Source: Thermoplasmata archaeon
GTDB lineage: Archaea; Thermoplasmatota; Thermoplasmata; GCA-020350865
Direction of reading: 5' to 3'
Assembly (NCBI GenBank): GCA_020351895.1
Contig: CP070672.1
Span: forward strand, 2,020,910 to 2,027,223
Length of the DNA: 6,314 nt
Both the position numbers and the translations under genes were made by a program. Shown piece by piece: positions 1-4,326 of this stretch. The notes under the pieces are model-generated. The model had not been told where the DNA came from. It searched no databases and worked only from the letters and a program-made list of their open reading frames with translations. Each line of letters opens with the position of its first letter. Within the stretch, counting starts at the first letter, position 1.

Positions 1-14
1 GCGATCGGCTCTTA

Positions 15-94
15 TGTGCGTTTCTTTGTTCTGACAAAGAAACCTGGCGTGAATTCCAGCCTAACTTCGTTGTTGGGGCATTGGCCACAGGGAC
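15..94 (+). other. tRNA-Lys intron with canonical bulge-helix-bulge splice motif
   Basis: The intron sits between tRNA positions 37 and 38, the standard archaeal site. The four-base-pair central helix is CTCT (9-12) with AGGG (89-92), including one G-U pair. It is flanked by three-base bulges TAT (13-15) and ACA (93-95). Cutting after the second base of each bulge, as the archaeal splicing endonuclease does, releases exactly 15-94 and leaves the lysine anticodon loop. A further helix GTG/CAC (16-18 with 86-88) closes the intron side. Inside is a perfect 9-bp hairpin (20-28 with 35-43, loop of 6) and a weaker CTGG/CCAG hairpin (44-47 with 56-59). No convincing box C/D pair is visible. Confidence 0.85.
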
Positions 95-113
95 ACCGAT
101 CGGTCACGGGTTC

Positions 114-130
114 GAATCCCGCCAGGCCCG
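114..130 (+). other. attL: attachment site at the tRNA 3' end
   Basis: The 17 bases from within the T loop to the discriminator base are repeated exactly at 6174-6190. The bases on either side (C113/T6173 and T131/C6191) differ, so the shared core is exactly 17 bp. An archaeal integrase inserting into a tRNA 3' end and restoring it with its own copy produces this arrangement. The integrase stop codon lies 19 bp further in. Confidence 0.88.
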
Positions 131-149
131 TCCCTTTTATCCATATAGA

Positions 150-1145
150 TTAGGGCTCGATGTAAGTAGGGGGGGTATATGTTCCTCCGAGGGATTGCTC
201 CCTCTTCCATTGGTCCAATTGCTCGAAGGCATTTGTCATGTGGTCCAGGTCAACACCTATGTATGTGAGTGTTACCCGTGTACTGGAATGTCCAAGTATC
301 CTGGCAATTGTCTCCACGGGGACCTTGGCTTCCCATAGGAATCTTGCTCCCGTTCTACGTAGGGTGTGCCAGGAGAAATGGATTCCCGCTCTATCGGACA
401 ACCTCTTAAGCCTATCATCGAGAGCCGTGTTCTTGATGGCTGTAAGGCCCCATCGTGGGCAGGCTGTAAGGAATACTTCCCCAGGGACCTCCACCACTTT
501 CCTTTTCTGTGTGGCTTGTCTGATGATGTTCTCCCGTCGTTCGAGCTGGTCCCGTAGGGTTCTCCTTGTGTCCTTATGGAATGATATGGTACGTGGCTTG
601 CCTCCATTCTTACCCTTTCCCAGTATCCGAAGATATCCGTCTTGGATATCCCCTGCCTTTAGCCTCCTTATCTCCGATCTCCGCAGACATAGGTCAAGAG
701 CCAAGTGAAATAAGGCTGTCTCTTCATCCTTGGCGACCTTCCTGATTGCTTCAGTCTGGCTTAGGTCCAGCCAGTCTACGTTTATCCTGGCGAGCCTTGG
801 AGCCTCAATCTCCTCGGTCTCTACTATGTTATTTCCAACAGTTTTCAGCAGGCTATTGATTGCTGATAGTTGGTGATTTCTGCTCCTGGCTGGTACTATT
901 TCCAAATATCCACGGATTGCTTCTTCCCCGATTTTACGGGGATTGGTCTCCTGGCTGGTGTCCTTCAGGTAGTCATAGAATTTGCTGGTTATCCGTCGTA
1001 GTTCCTGGATATGTCTCTCGGTCCTACCAGATTTTCGTTTCTTGCGTATGAGTAGGTTCTGCACACGCCTAAACTCATTTCTGGGCATGGCAGTTACCGA
1101 GGGGGAATCGTCCTCACAACGTTTAAATGTTTCCTTTTCAGCCAA
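150..1145 (-). CDS. Tyrosine recombinase / integrase of the element
   Basis: This 331-residue site-specific recombinase would join the element's att site to the tRNA-Lys 3' end and probably excise it. The N-terminal part (about 21-110) is a helical, basic core-binding (SAM-like) domain. The catalytic domain (about 122-310) has the full residue set: R155 in the LRRSE motif, K177 in the GKGK hairpin, H260 and R263 in HTLRR, H286 in LGHSS, and nucleophile Y295 in TYIGVD. The start is TTG at 1143-1145, supported by a GAGGT Shine-Dalgarno site eight bases upstream; the next ATG, at codon 20, has no better site. The 3' end faces attL, 19 bp away. The gene lies downstream of, and is probably co-transcribed with, the winged-helix gene. 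It is full length, so integration is likely active or recent. Confidence 0.95.
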   Translation of the reverse strand: MAEKETFKRCEDDSPSVTAMPRNEFRRVQNLLIRKKRKSGRTERHIQELRRITSKFYDYLKDTSQETNPRKIGEEAIRGYLEIVPARSRNHQLSAINSLLKTVGNNIVETEEIEAPRLARINVDWLDLSQTEAIRKVAKDEETALFHLALDLCLRRSEIRRLKAGDIQDGYLRILGKGKNGGKPRTISFHKDTRRTLRDQLERRENIIRQATQKRKVVEVPGEVFLTACPRWGLTAIKNTALDDRLKRLSDRAGIHFSWHTLRRTGARFLWEAKVPVETIARILGHSSTRVTLTYIGVDLDHMTNAFEQLDQWKREQSLGGTYTPPTYIEP

Positions 1146-1359
1146 GAGCCTTTACCTCTCTTAAATCTTCTATATTGAGTTGGAATGGGGGGGATGCAAA
1201 GGGGGTTGCGTTATTGTGATTGTACTCTCGTAAACAGGGGGTTATTGTATAGAAAATCTGTAAACTTTTGTAAAGTTTTTTCCAGAAGCCAGATAGTAGA
1301 TTATGTGTTACCTTACATGCACAGTTTTGCACAGTTTTTTTTGTATCAAAACTACTCAT
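1138..1359 (-). CDS. Uncertain 73-codon reading frame between winged-helix gene and integrase
   Basis: I do not recognise the product, and it may not be a gene. For it: the frame fills the gap exactly, its ATG overlaps the upstream stop (ATGAGTAG) and its stop overlaps the integrase start (TTGGCTGA), both eight-base overlaps typical of translationally coupled operon genes. Against it: the predicted peptide has few acidic residues, several cysteines and proline/serine runs from C-rich DNA, no clear domain, and only a weak Shine-Dalgarno site. The DNA also carries repeat elements shared with the non-coding attR end, which suits a regulatory leader better. If real, it could be a small DNA-binding or recombination-directionality protein, but nothing in the sequence shows this. 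Confidence 0.25.
   Translation of the reverse strand: MSSFDTKKTVQNCACKVTHNLLSGFWKKLYKSLQIFYTITPCLREYNHNNATPFASPPFQLNIEDLREVKALG
1154..1158 (-). promoter_or_regulatory. Shine-Dalgarno site deciding the integrase TTG start
   Basis: The minus strand carries GAGGT eight bases before the TTG codon, complementary to the anti-Shine-Dalgarno end of 16S rRNA. This supports the non-ATG start over the ATG 19 codons downstream. Confidence 0.65.
1262..1278. repeat. Palindrome AAACTTT-TGT-AAAGTTT
   Basis: Perfect 7-bp inverted repeat with a 3-bp spacer (1262-1268 and 1272-1278), about 120 bp upstream of the integrase start. It overlaps a 10-bp tandem repeat (1259-1268 and 1269-1278, nine of ten bases identical). 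It could be an operator or a small transcript hairpin. No long T-run follows on the minus strand, so a terminator is less likely. Confidence 0.5.
1318..1333 (-). repeat. Inverted copy of the attR-side TGTGCAAAAC repeat
   Basis: Read on the minus strand, these 16 bases equal 6123-6138 exactly: one full TGTGCAAAAC unit followed by TGTGCA of a second. The copy lies about 170 bp upstream of the integrase start and just after the winged-helix gene. It may be a shared protein-binding site linking integrase expression to the recombination end. Confidence 0.55.
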
Positions 1360-2269
1360 TTTCAGCCCCTTTCTTGGCTTGCAGTATTTTCATGACCAGC
1401 TCATGAACCTCAAGCAGAACCTTATCCAGGTGTCGCCTTTCCTCCCTTTGCATCCGTAGGGCATCCTTTAATGTTCTCTCCAGGGCTTCTATCCTGTGTT
1501 GCTGTTTGGCCCAGCCTGGAGGTCTATCTCCCCCAAGCCATGCAAGTACATCAATTAAGGTGATGTTACTCAATCTGAGTTCCTTCCTTAAGCCAGTGCC
1601 CCTTTTATTATACACTTGGATAAGGATATCCAAGTCTCGTAATGTGACACTCTGGAGACCACTTAGGGACACAGTTCTGTCATCTTGGTTGATTTCGACA
1701 TTGACCACTTCCCAGCTTTTAGGTGCCGAGTAAAGTTCGAGATCGTACTGGCTGTCCAGTAATTTTAATGCCAAGTCAAACTCCCTGGAGGTCATTGGAT
1801 TTTTGGACATTCCTATCTGGACCTCAATGGTATGTGCTGAGATCCAAAATGTCGCATGTCGGTTTTCCCCCAGTTCAAATACATGTCTTATCCTGTTACT
1901 TTTCCCAGTTGTGGGGGGATGTCCTTCCTTTTGTTTAATACGTTGAAGTAAAAGAGTCGCCTGCTCCTCTGTAACATTCCTCTTTACCATGTGAAAGGCA
2001 TGGAACATTAGTGGTGAACCTTCAAACGGGGGAGGGAATTCTGGGCATTTGTTAAGTCTGTATATACCCCGTCTCACCCTCAAGATTTTACCGTCGGTTG
2101 TGAGCCTGGATAAGGTCGTCCTTACAACTGGTAGTTTGCCTTTAACTGCGTCATGTATTTCTACAACCGTCCATAATCGGTTCGGTTCTCTCTCAAGAAA
2201 TGAGAGTATTCTCTGGCTAATACTGTTGTACGTTTCATTTTTGTTATTTTCTTTTTTTCCACGAGTCAT
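1352..2269 (-). CDS. Winged helix-turn-helix protein with C-terminal coiled coil
   Basis: This 305-residue protein is probably a DNA-binding regulator or replication/maintenance protein of the element. Residues about 16-72 form a winged helix: helix 16-27, the WTVVEIHDAV helix (33-42), the recognition helix LPVVRTTLSRLTTDG (46-60), then the wing KILRVRRGIYRL (61-72). The middle part (about 88-240) is mixed alpha/beta, with a strand-rich stretch around 138-205, and I cannot assign it to a family. Residues about 258-299 are heptad-patterned, charged helix (IEALERTLKDALRM onward), consistent with a dimerising coiled coil. ATG at 2267-2269 has only a weak GAGATG site five bases upstream. The gene precedes the integrase in the same direction, as expected for a control gene of an integrative element. 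It could instead be a replication initiator, but no nuclease or ATPase motif is visible. Confidence 0.8.
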   Translation of the reverse strand: MTRGKKENNKNETYNSISQRILSFLEREPNRLWTVVEIHDAVKGKLPVVRTTLSRLTTDGKILRVRRGIYRLNKCPEFPPPFEGSPLMFHAFHMVKRNVTEEQATLLLQRIKQKEGHPPTTGKSNRIRHVFELGENRHATFWISAHTIEVQIGMSKNPMTSREFDLALKLLDSQYDLELYSAPKSWEVVNVEINQDDRTVSLSGLQSVTLRDLDILIQVYNKRGTGLRKELRLSNITLIDVLAWLGGDRPPGWAKQQHRIEALERTLKDALRMQREERRHLDKVLLEVHELVMKILQAKKGAENE

Positions 2270-2538
2270 TTTAACATCTCAGTTATGAGACCAACTAAGA
2301 GCTTTTAATGCTTTCTAATTACATTTAACATATTTAATGTTTCATTATTATTATGTTATATATTGAACTGAAAAGTTAATTATCAATGTAAAATAAAGGC
2401 TTAAATTTTATTAAATGTATTAAAGGTTTTCCTATGGTGTGAGGGGTAAATCAAAGATGGTATTATAAAACTTTCGGATGGGGATTGAAATTTTTCATTA
2501 CGAAGCACTTAAATTACATTTCACCATTTTATTATTCA
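2270..2538. other. AT-rich divergent intergenic region
   Basis: This 269-bp stretch separates the minus-strand integration module from the plus-strand cargo. It is strongly AT-rich, especially 2311-2430, with repeated TTTAATG/ATTAAATG words (2304-2310, 2333-2339, 2409-2415) and an imperfect palindrome around ACATTTAACATATTTAATGT (2320-2339). It must hold the divergent promoters, including a TATA-like ATTATAAAA at about 2462-2470 on the plus strand. Its composition and position would also suit an origin of replication, but I see no clear iterons or origin recognition box. Confidence 0.4.
2301..2310 (-). promoter_or_regulatory. Possible TATA box of the winged-helix gene
   Basis: The minus strand reads CATTAAAAGC about 32-41 bases before the ATG. 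An archaeal start about 25 bases downstream of the box would give a leader of roughly ten bases. The surrounding DNA is so AT-rich that other boxes are possible. Confidence 0.3.
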
Positions 2539-2743
2539 ATGAAAAACTGGGCCCTTCGAATGCGTATCCTTTTTATATCTGGCTGTATTGGTATTACCCT
2601 GGGATTGATCCTGTGGGGGAATTGGTTACAATCATGGAGTAATTTTCCTTGGCCTTGGTATCTTCTGTATGTTCTTCTGGACTTTCATTATGATTGTGAA
2701 TCCTGAGTTAAAGGATTATGGAAGGGAGAGAGGGGGAAAGTAA
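2539..2743 (+). pseudogene. Two-helix small membrane protein, interrupted by a one-base frameshift
   Basis: Read straight through from ATG 2539, the frame encodes one hydrophobic helix and then ends in a non-membrane tail at 2704-2706. Removing one G from the five-G run at 2615-2619 restores a 67-residue protein ending at TAA 2741-2743: a basic start (MKNWALRMR), a first membrane helix (about 9-26), a glycine-rich turn with GYNHG (29-33), a second helix (about 34-53) and a charged tail NPELKDYGRERGGK (54-67). That layout is far more protein-like than the unshifted tail. A TTG at 2485 and an ATG at 2560 are other possible starts, and none has a good Shine-Dalgarno site. It lies 61 bp upstream of the TIR gene, same strand. 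It could be a decayed gene, a homopolymer sequencing error or, less likely, programmed frameshifting. I do not recognise the family. Confidence 0.6.
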
Positions 2744-2748
2744 AATTA

Positions 2749-2757
2749 TTTATAAAA
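2749..2757 (+). promoter_or_regulatory. TATA box of the TIR-domain gene
   Basis: TTTATAAAA, a close match to the archaeal TATA consensus, lies about 50 bases before the ATG at 2805. Initiation near 2780 would give a leader of about 25 bases carrying the GGAGAG ribosome-binding site. The TIR gene can therefore be expressed independently of the frameshifted gene upstream. Confidence 0.6.
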
Positions 2758-2789
2758 GGCATCCTATTGAGAAATTGACTAAATAGATT

Positions 2790-2795
2790 GGAGAG
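2790..2795 (+). promoter_or_regulatory. Ribosome-binding site of the TIR-domain gene
   Basis: GGAGAG lies nine bases before ATG 2805, a partial match to GGAGGTGAT at a usual spacing, and supports that start. Confidence 0.55.
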
Positions 2796-2804
2796 ATAAA
2801 TAAA

Positions 2805-3785
2805 ATGATAAGGGTATTCATAAGTTATGCAAATATTGATCGAAAACTTGCGGAGAGATTTAGGGATTATTTGATAGATGCTGAGCCTACTAAGTTCAAA
2901 CCTATATTAGTTGAGTTAGTAAAAAAACCAAGTGAATCATTTAATGAGAAAATGGCCTATTACTTAGAAAACTGTGATGTATTCATCCCTTTAATAACAG
3001 AGAATTCGTTAAAAAGTAGATGGGTAAATCAAGAGATAGGATTTGCATATAGCCTGAGAAAGATATATCAAATTGACCTTATCCCCATCGTACATAATAG
3101 GGAAGAGATGGACAAAGGCTTCATTAATAAATACGTTGGTCTGGACTTCGTGTGGGATGAAAAAGATGTCACGAAAACATTTGAAGAGGTGAAAAATTAT
3201 ATGCTTGAAAAAGTCCCTTACCCGATTGAAATACATCATCCAAAAATAACATTTCATTTTGAGGGGCATTCTCCTGAAGTTACAACTTGCCCTGCAAATA
3301 AAAATATCCATGATATAAACGCCGAATTATTGATTGAGAATATTGGAAAACGGGAAATTAAATACCTACAACTTGGTATTGTATATCCACCCTCTTTCTA
3401 TTTAAGTCATTATAATATAGAGGATAAACACACTGAGATCGAAAGAGTTCCTAAGGTACTTGAACAAAATTTTCCTGTGAATGTTGCTCTCACTCTATTT
3501 GAAATTAAAAATTTCTATCCAAGAACTTTTAAAAAGATTTCTCTCTCTTTCTATCGCCCAAAACAATTTTTCCATAGGGGAGACCGTTTAAGTTTTGGTA
3601 TATATGTAGCCCCTGAAGGATATGACCCATTAACTTACGAGGTATCTTGTGGCCTTAAACTTAAGGATGATAATGTAACGATTTATCTTTATGATTGTTA
3701 CGCCAATGATGAAGTAGATGTATCTTACTCTTCTACCTTTTTACTCCCTAAGAAAGTGATAAATGAGAAGAAAGAGATGGAGTAA
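2805..3785 (+). CDS. TIR-domain protein with unassigned C-terminal beta-rich domain; candidate defence effector
   Basis: This 326-residue protein begins with a TIR domain (about 1-136). Visible elements are strand RVFISYA (3-8) with the following helix, strand FKPILVEL (31-38), strand CDVFIPLIT (57-65), the WVNQE motif with E77 at the position of the catalytic glutamate of NAD-cleaving TIR enzymes, and strand IDLIPIVHN (90-98). Residues about 147-315 are rich in alternating strand-like segments with few helices and suggest a beta-sandwich, perhaps a sensor or ligand-binding part. I do not recognise that domain. There is no signal peptide or membrane helix, so it should be cytoplasmic. In prokaryotes, TIR proteins often act in antiviral defence by degrading NAD+ or making NAD-derived signals. 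Carriage on a mobile element fits that role, but activity here is inference. It has its own TATA box, follows a two-helix membrane protein gene and converges on the next gene. The DNA is distinctly more AT-rich than the integrase gene. Confidence 0.85.
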   Translation: MIRVFISYANIDRKLAERFRDYLIDAEPTKFKPILVELVKKPSESFNEKMAYYLENCDVFIPLITENSLKSRWVNQEIGFAYSLRKIYQIDLIPIVHNREEMDKGFINKYVGLDFVWDEKDVTKTFEEVKNYMLEKVPYPIEIHHPKITFHFEGHSPEVTTCPANKNIHDINAELLIENIGKREIKYLQLGIVYPPSFYLSHYNIEDKHTEIERVPKVLEQNFPVNVALTLFEIKNFYPRTFKKISLSFYRPKQFFHRGDRLSFGIYVAPEGYDPLTYEVSCGLKLKDDNVTIYLYDCYANDEVDVSYSSTFLLPKKVINEKKEME

Positions 3786-3801
3786 TAGGGTATGAGTGAA
3801 G

Positions 3802-4185
3802 CTATATAATAGTCTCTATCTTTTTAGTGCCTGATATCTCTTGAACAGGGACATCCATCTTATTTCCATTGTCATACATTTCGAGTGTTAACGTGTCTGT
3901 ATTACCATCGTAGGGGGCTATCACAAACATGATATAATCTCCCGTGTCGAGTGTCCTTATATAGGTTTCTCTTCCTACTCCACTTATGTTCTCTTCCCCG
4001 TATTTCTCGGTGATTATCTTTCCCCACCAGGCTGTAGGATTGTCTATGACCATTTCTATTTCATGTGTGTCCCTACCCTCGATATTATTGTCCTCCTCTT
4101 CTGGGCTTATGTACATCATACCGAATATTGCAACGATACTTACCATCACTATGGCGATTAGTAAAATTAGAACCTTCCCCTTCAT
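3802..4185 (-). CDS. Small membrane-anchored extracellular protein, function unknown
   Basis: The 127-residue product has a basic start (MKGK), one strongly hydrophobic segment (about 4-26) acting as signal anchor or signal peptide, an acidic linker (SPEEEDNN, 27-34) and a soluble domain of about 90 residues with alternating strand-like segments. One N-glycosylation sequon is present (N66-I-S). I do not recognise the domain. The ATG has a strong GGAGGT ribosome-binding site eight bases upstream, which makes this start secure. The gene is tail-to-tail with the TIR gene, 16 bp apart, so the two are not co-transcribed. It could be a surface, receptor-masking or cell-envelope protein of the element. 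Confidence 0.8.
   Translation of the reverse strand: MKGKVLILLIAIVMVSIVAIFGMMYISPEEEDNNIEGRDTHEIEMVIDNPTAWWGKIITEKYGEENISGVGRETYIRTLDTGDYIMFVIAPYDGNTDTLTLEMYDNGNKMDVPVQEISGTKKIETII
3821..3825 (+). terminator. Possible T-run terminator after the TIR gene
   Basis: A CTTTTT run lies 36 bases past the TIR stop codon, inside the 3' end of the convergent gene. Archaeal transcription often ends at such T-runs, but this one is short and no hairpin precedes it. Confidence 0.25.
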
Positions 4186-4193
4186 AGTATCAA

Positions 4194-4199
4194 ACCTCC
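4194..4199 (-). promoter_or_regulatory. Strong ribosome-binding site of the small membrane-anchored protein
   Basis: GGAGGT on the minus strand, eight bases before the ATG at 4185, matches the anti-Shine-Dalgarno sequence perfectly over six bases. Confidence 0.7.
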
Positions 4200-4220
4200 G
4201 TAGAACTTCATAACGAATAG

Positions 4221-4230
4221 GTAAATATAC
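4221..4230 (-). promoter_or_regulatory. Possible TATA box of the small membrane-anchored protein gene
   Basis: The minus strand reads GTATATTTAC preceded by an A-rich stretch, about 36-45 bases before the ATG. Initiation about 25 bases downstream would leave a short leader containing the GGAGGT site. Confidence 0.4.
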
Positions 4231-4246
4231 TTTTCGATAAAAGAAA

Positions 4247-4280
4247 GAAAAGAAGAGATGGGCTAATTATTATGCAAAAT
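4247..4280 (+). repeat. Left copy of a degenerate 34-bp direct repeat flanking the beta-helix gene
   Basis: These 34 bases match 6099-6132 at 27 positions without gaps; six of the seven differences are transitions. The right copy begins six bases after the beta-helix gene's stop codon and the left copy sits 46 bases before its start. A weaker resemblance extends leftwards, including a TAA (4238-4240) aligned with the gene's stop codon. The left copy may therefore be the relic of another gene's 3' end, or the pair may mark an inserted cargo unit. Confidence 0.5.
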
Positions 4281-4294
4281 ATGTTATCGCAATC

Positions 4295-4300
4295 TATTTA
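4295..4300 (+). promoter_or_regulatory. Possible TATA element for leaderless transcription of the beta-helix gene
   Basis: TATTTA lies 27-32 bases before ATG 4327, the distance at which an archaeal transcript would begin at or next to the start codon. No Shine-Dalgarno sequence is visible before this ATG, which agrees with a leaderless message. Confidence 0.35.
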
Positions 4301-4326
4301 TCTCATTTAATTCATAGCATTTATAG

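Larger units (their letters stand above)
1..130 (+). tRNA. tRNA-Lys(CUU), 5'-truncated by the window, with an 80-nt intron
   Basis: The window starts at about tRNA position 24 (end of the D stem). The anticodon stem is ATCGG (4-8) with CCGAT (96-100), and the spliced loop reads C-U-CUU-A-A, typical of archaeal lysine tRNA. The T arm has loop TTCGAAT (111-117) between ACGGG and CCCGC; its outermost pair is an A-C mismatch. The acceptor 3' strand is CAGGCCC (123-129), with G130 as discriminator, the base usual for archaeal tRNA-Lys. The missing 5' end should begin GGGCCTG. The last 17 nt are the attachment core of the integrated element. A short T-run at 135-138 follows. Confidence 0.9.
1146..1351 (-). 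promoter_or_regulatory. Integrase leader with two 10-bp-periodic repeat sites
   Basis: This 206-bp interval between the winged-helix gene and the integrase holds two structured sites. At 1318-1333 is a 16-bp sequence that is the exact reverse complement of 6123-6138 beside attR. At 1259-1278 is the near-perfect tandem pair TGTAAACTTT-TGTAAAGTTT, which is also a 7-bp-arm palindrome. Ten-base periodicity would place bound protein on one face of the helix, so these are candidate sites for the integrase, the winged-helix protein or a directionality factor. I see no strong TATA box, so the integrase may rely on read-through from the upstream gene. Confidence 0.45.

Noticed and set aside
20..59. 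Guide RNA (box C/D) inside the tRNA intron
   Set aside because: Only a CTGA in a hairpin loop is present; no box C and no C'/D' pair at suitable spacing. The tRNA-Trp intron guide is the known precedent, but this intron does not match it.
81..338. Plus-strand reading frame running from the tRNA intron into the integrase region
   Set aside because: It crosses the tRNA exon and lies antisense to the well-supported integrase, with no ribosome-binding site or domain.
238..708. 156-codon plus-strand frame opposite the integrase
   Set aside because: It is antisense to the catalytic domain coding sequence; the basic, serine-rich composition is typical of a shadow frame.
150..1145. SSV-type split integrase
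   Set aside because: The att core lies outside the integrase gene, the gene is continuous with all catalytic residues, and no second integrase fragment is found near attR.
1185..1406. Plus-strand 73-codon frame in the integrase leader
   Set aside because: No ribosome-binding site, no recognisable features, and it runs into the 3' end of the winged-helix gene on the other strand.
2485..2538. TTG at 2485 as the start of the two-helix membrane protein
   Set aside because: The extra 18 residues are not helix-like and the purine-rich GGATGGGG is too close to the TTG to be a good ribosome-binding site; ATG 2539 gives a more usual short basic start. The TTG is not excluded.
3009..3311. Minus-strand 100-codon frame inside the TIR gene
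   Set aside because: It is antisense to the TIR domain and the residues following it; no promoter or ribosome-binding site.
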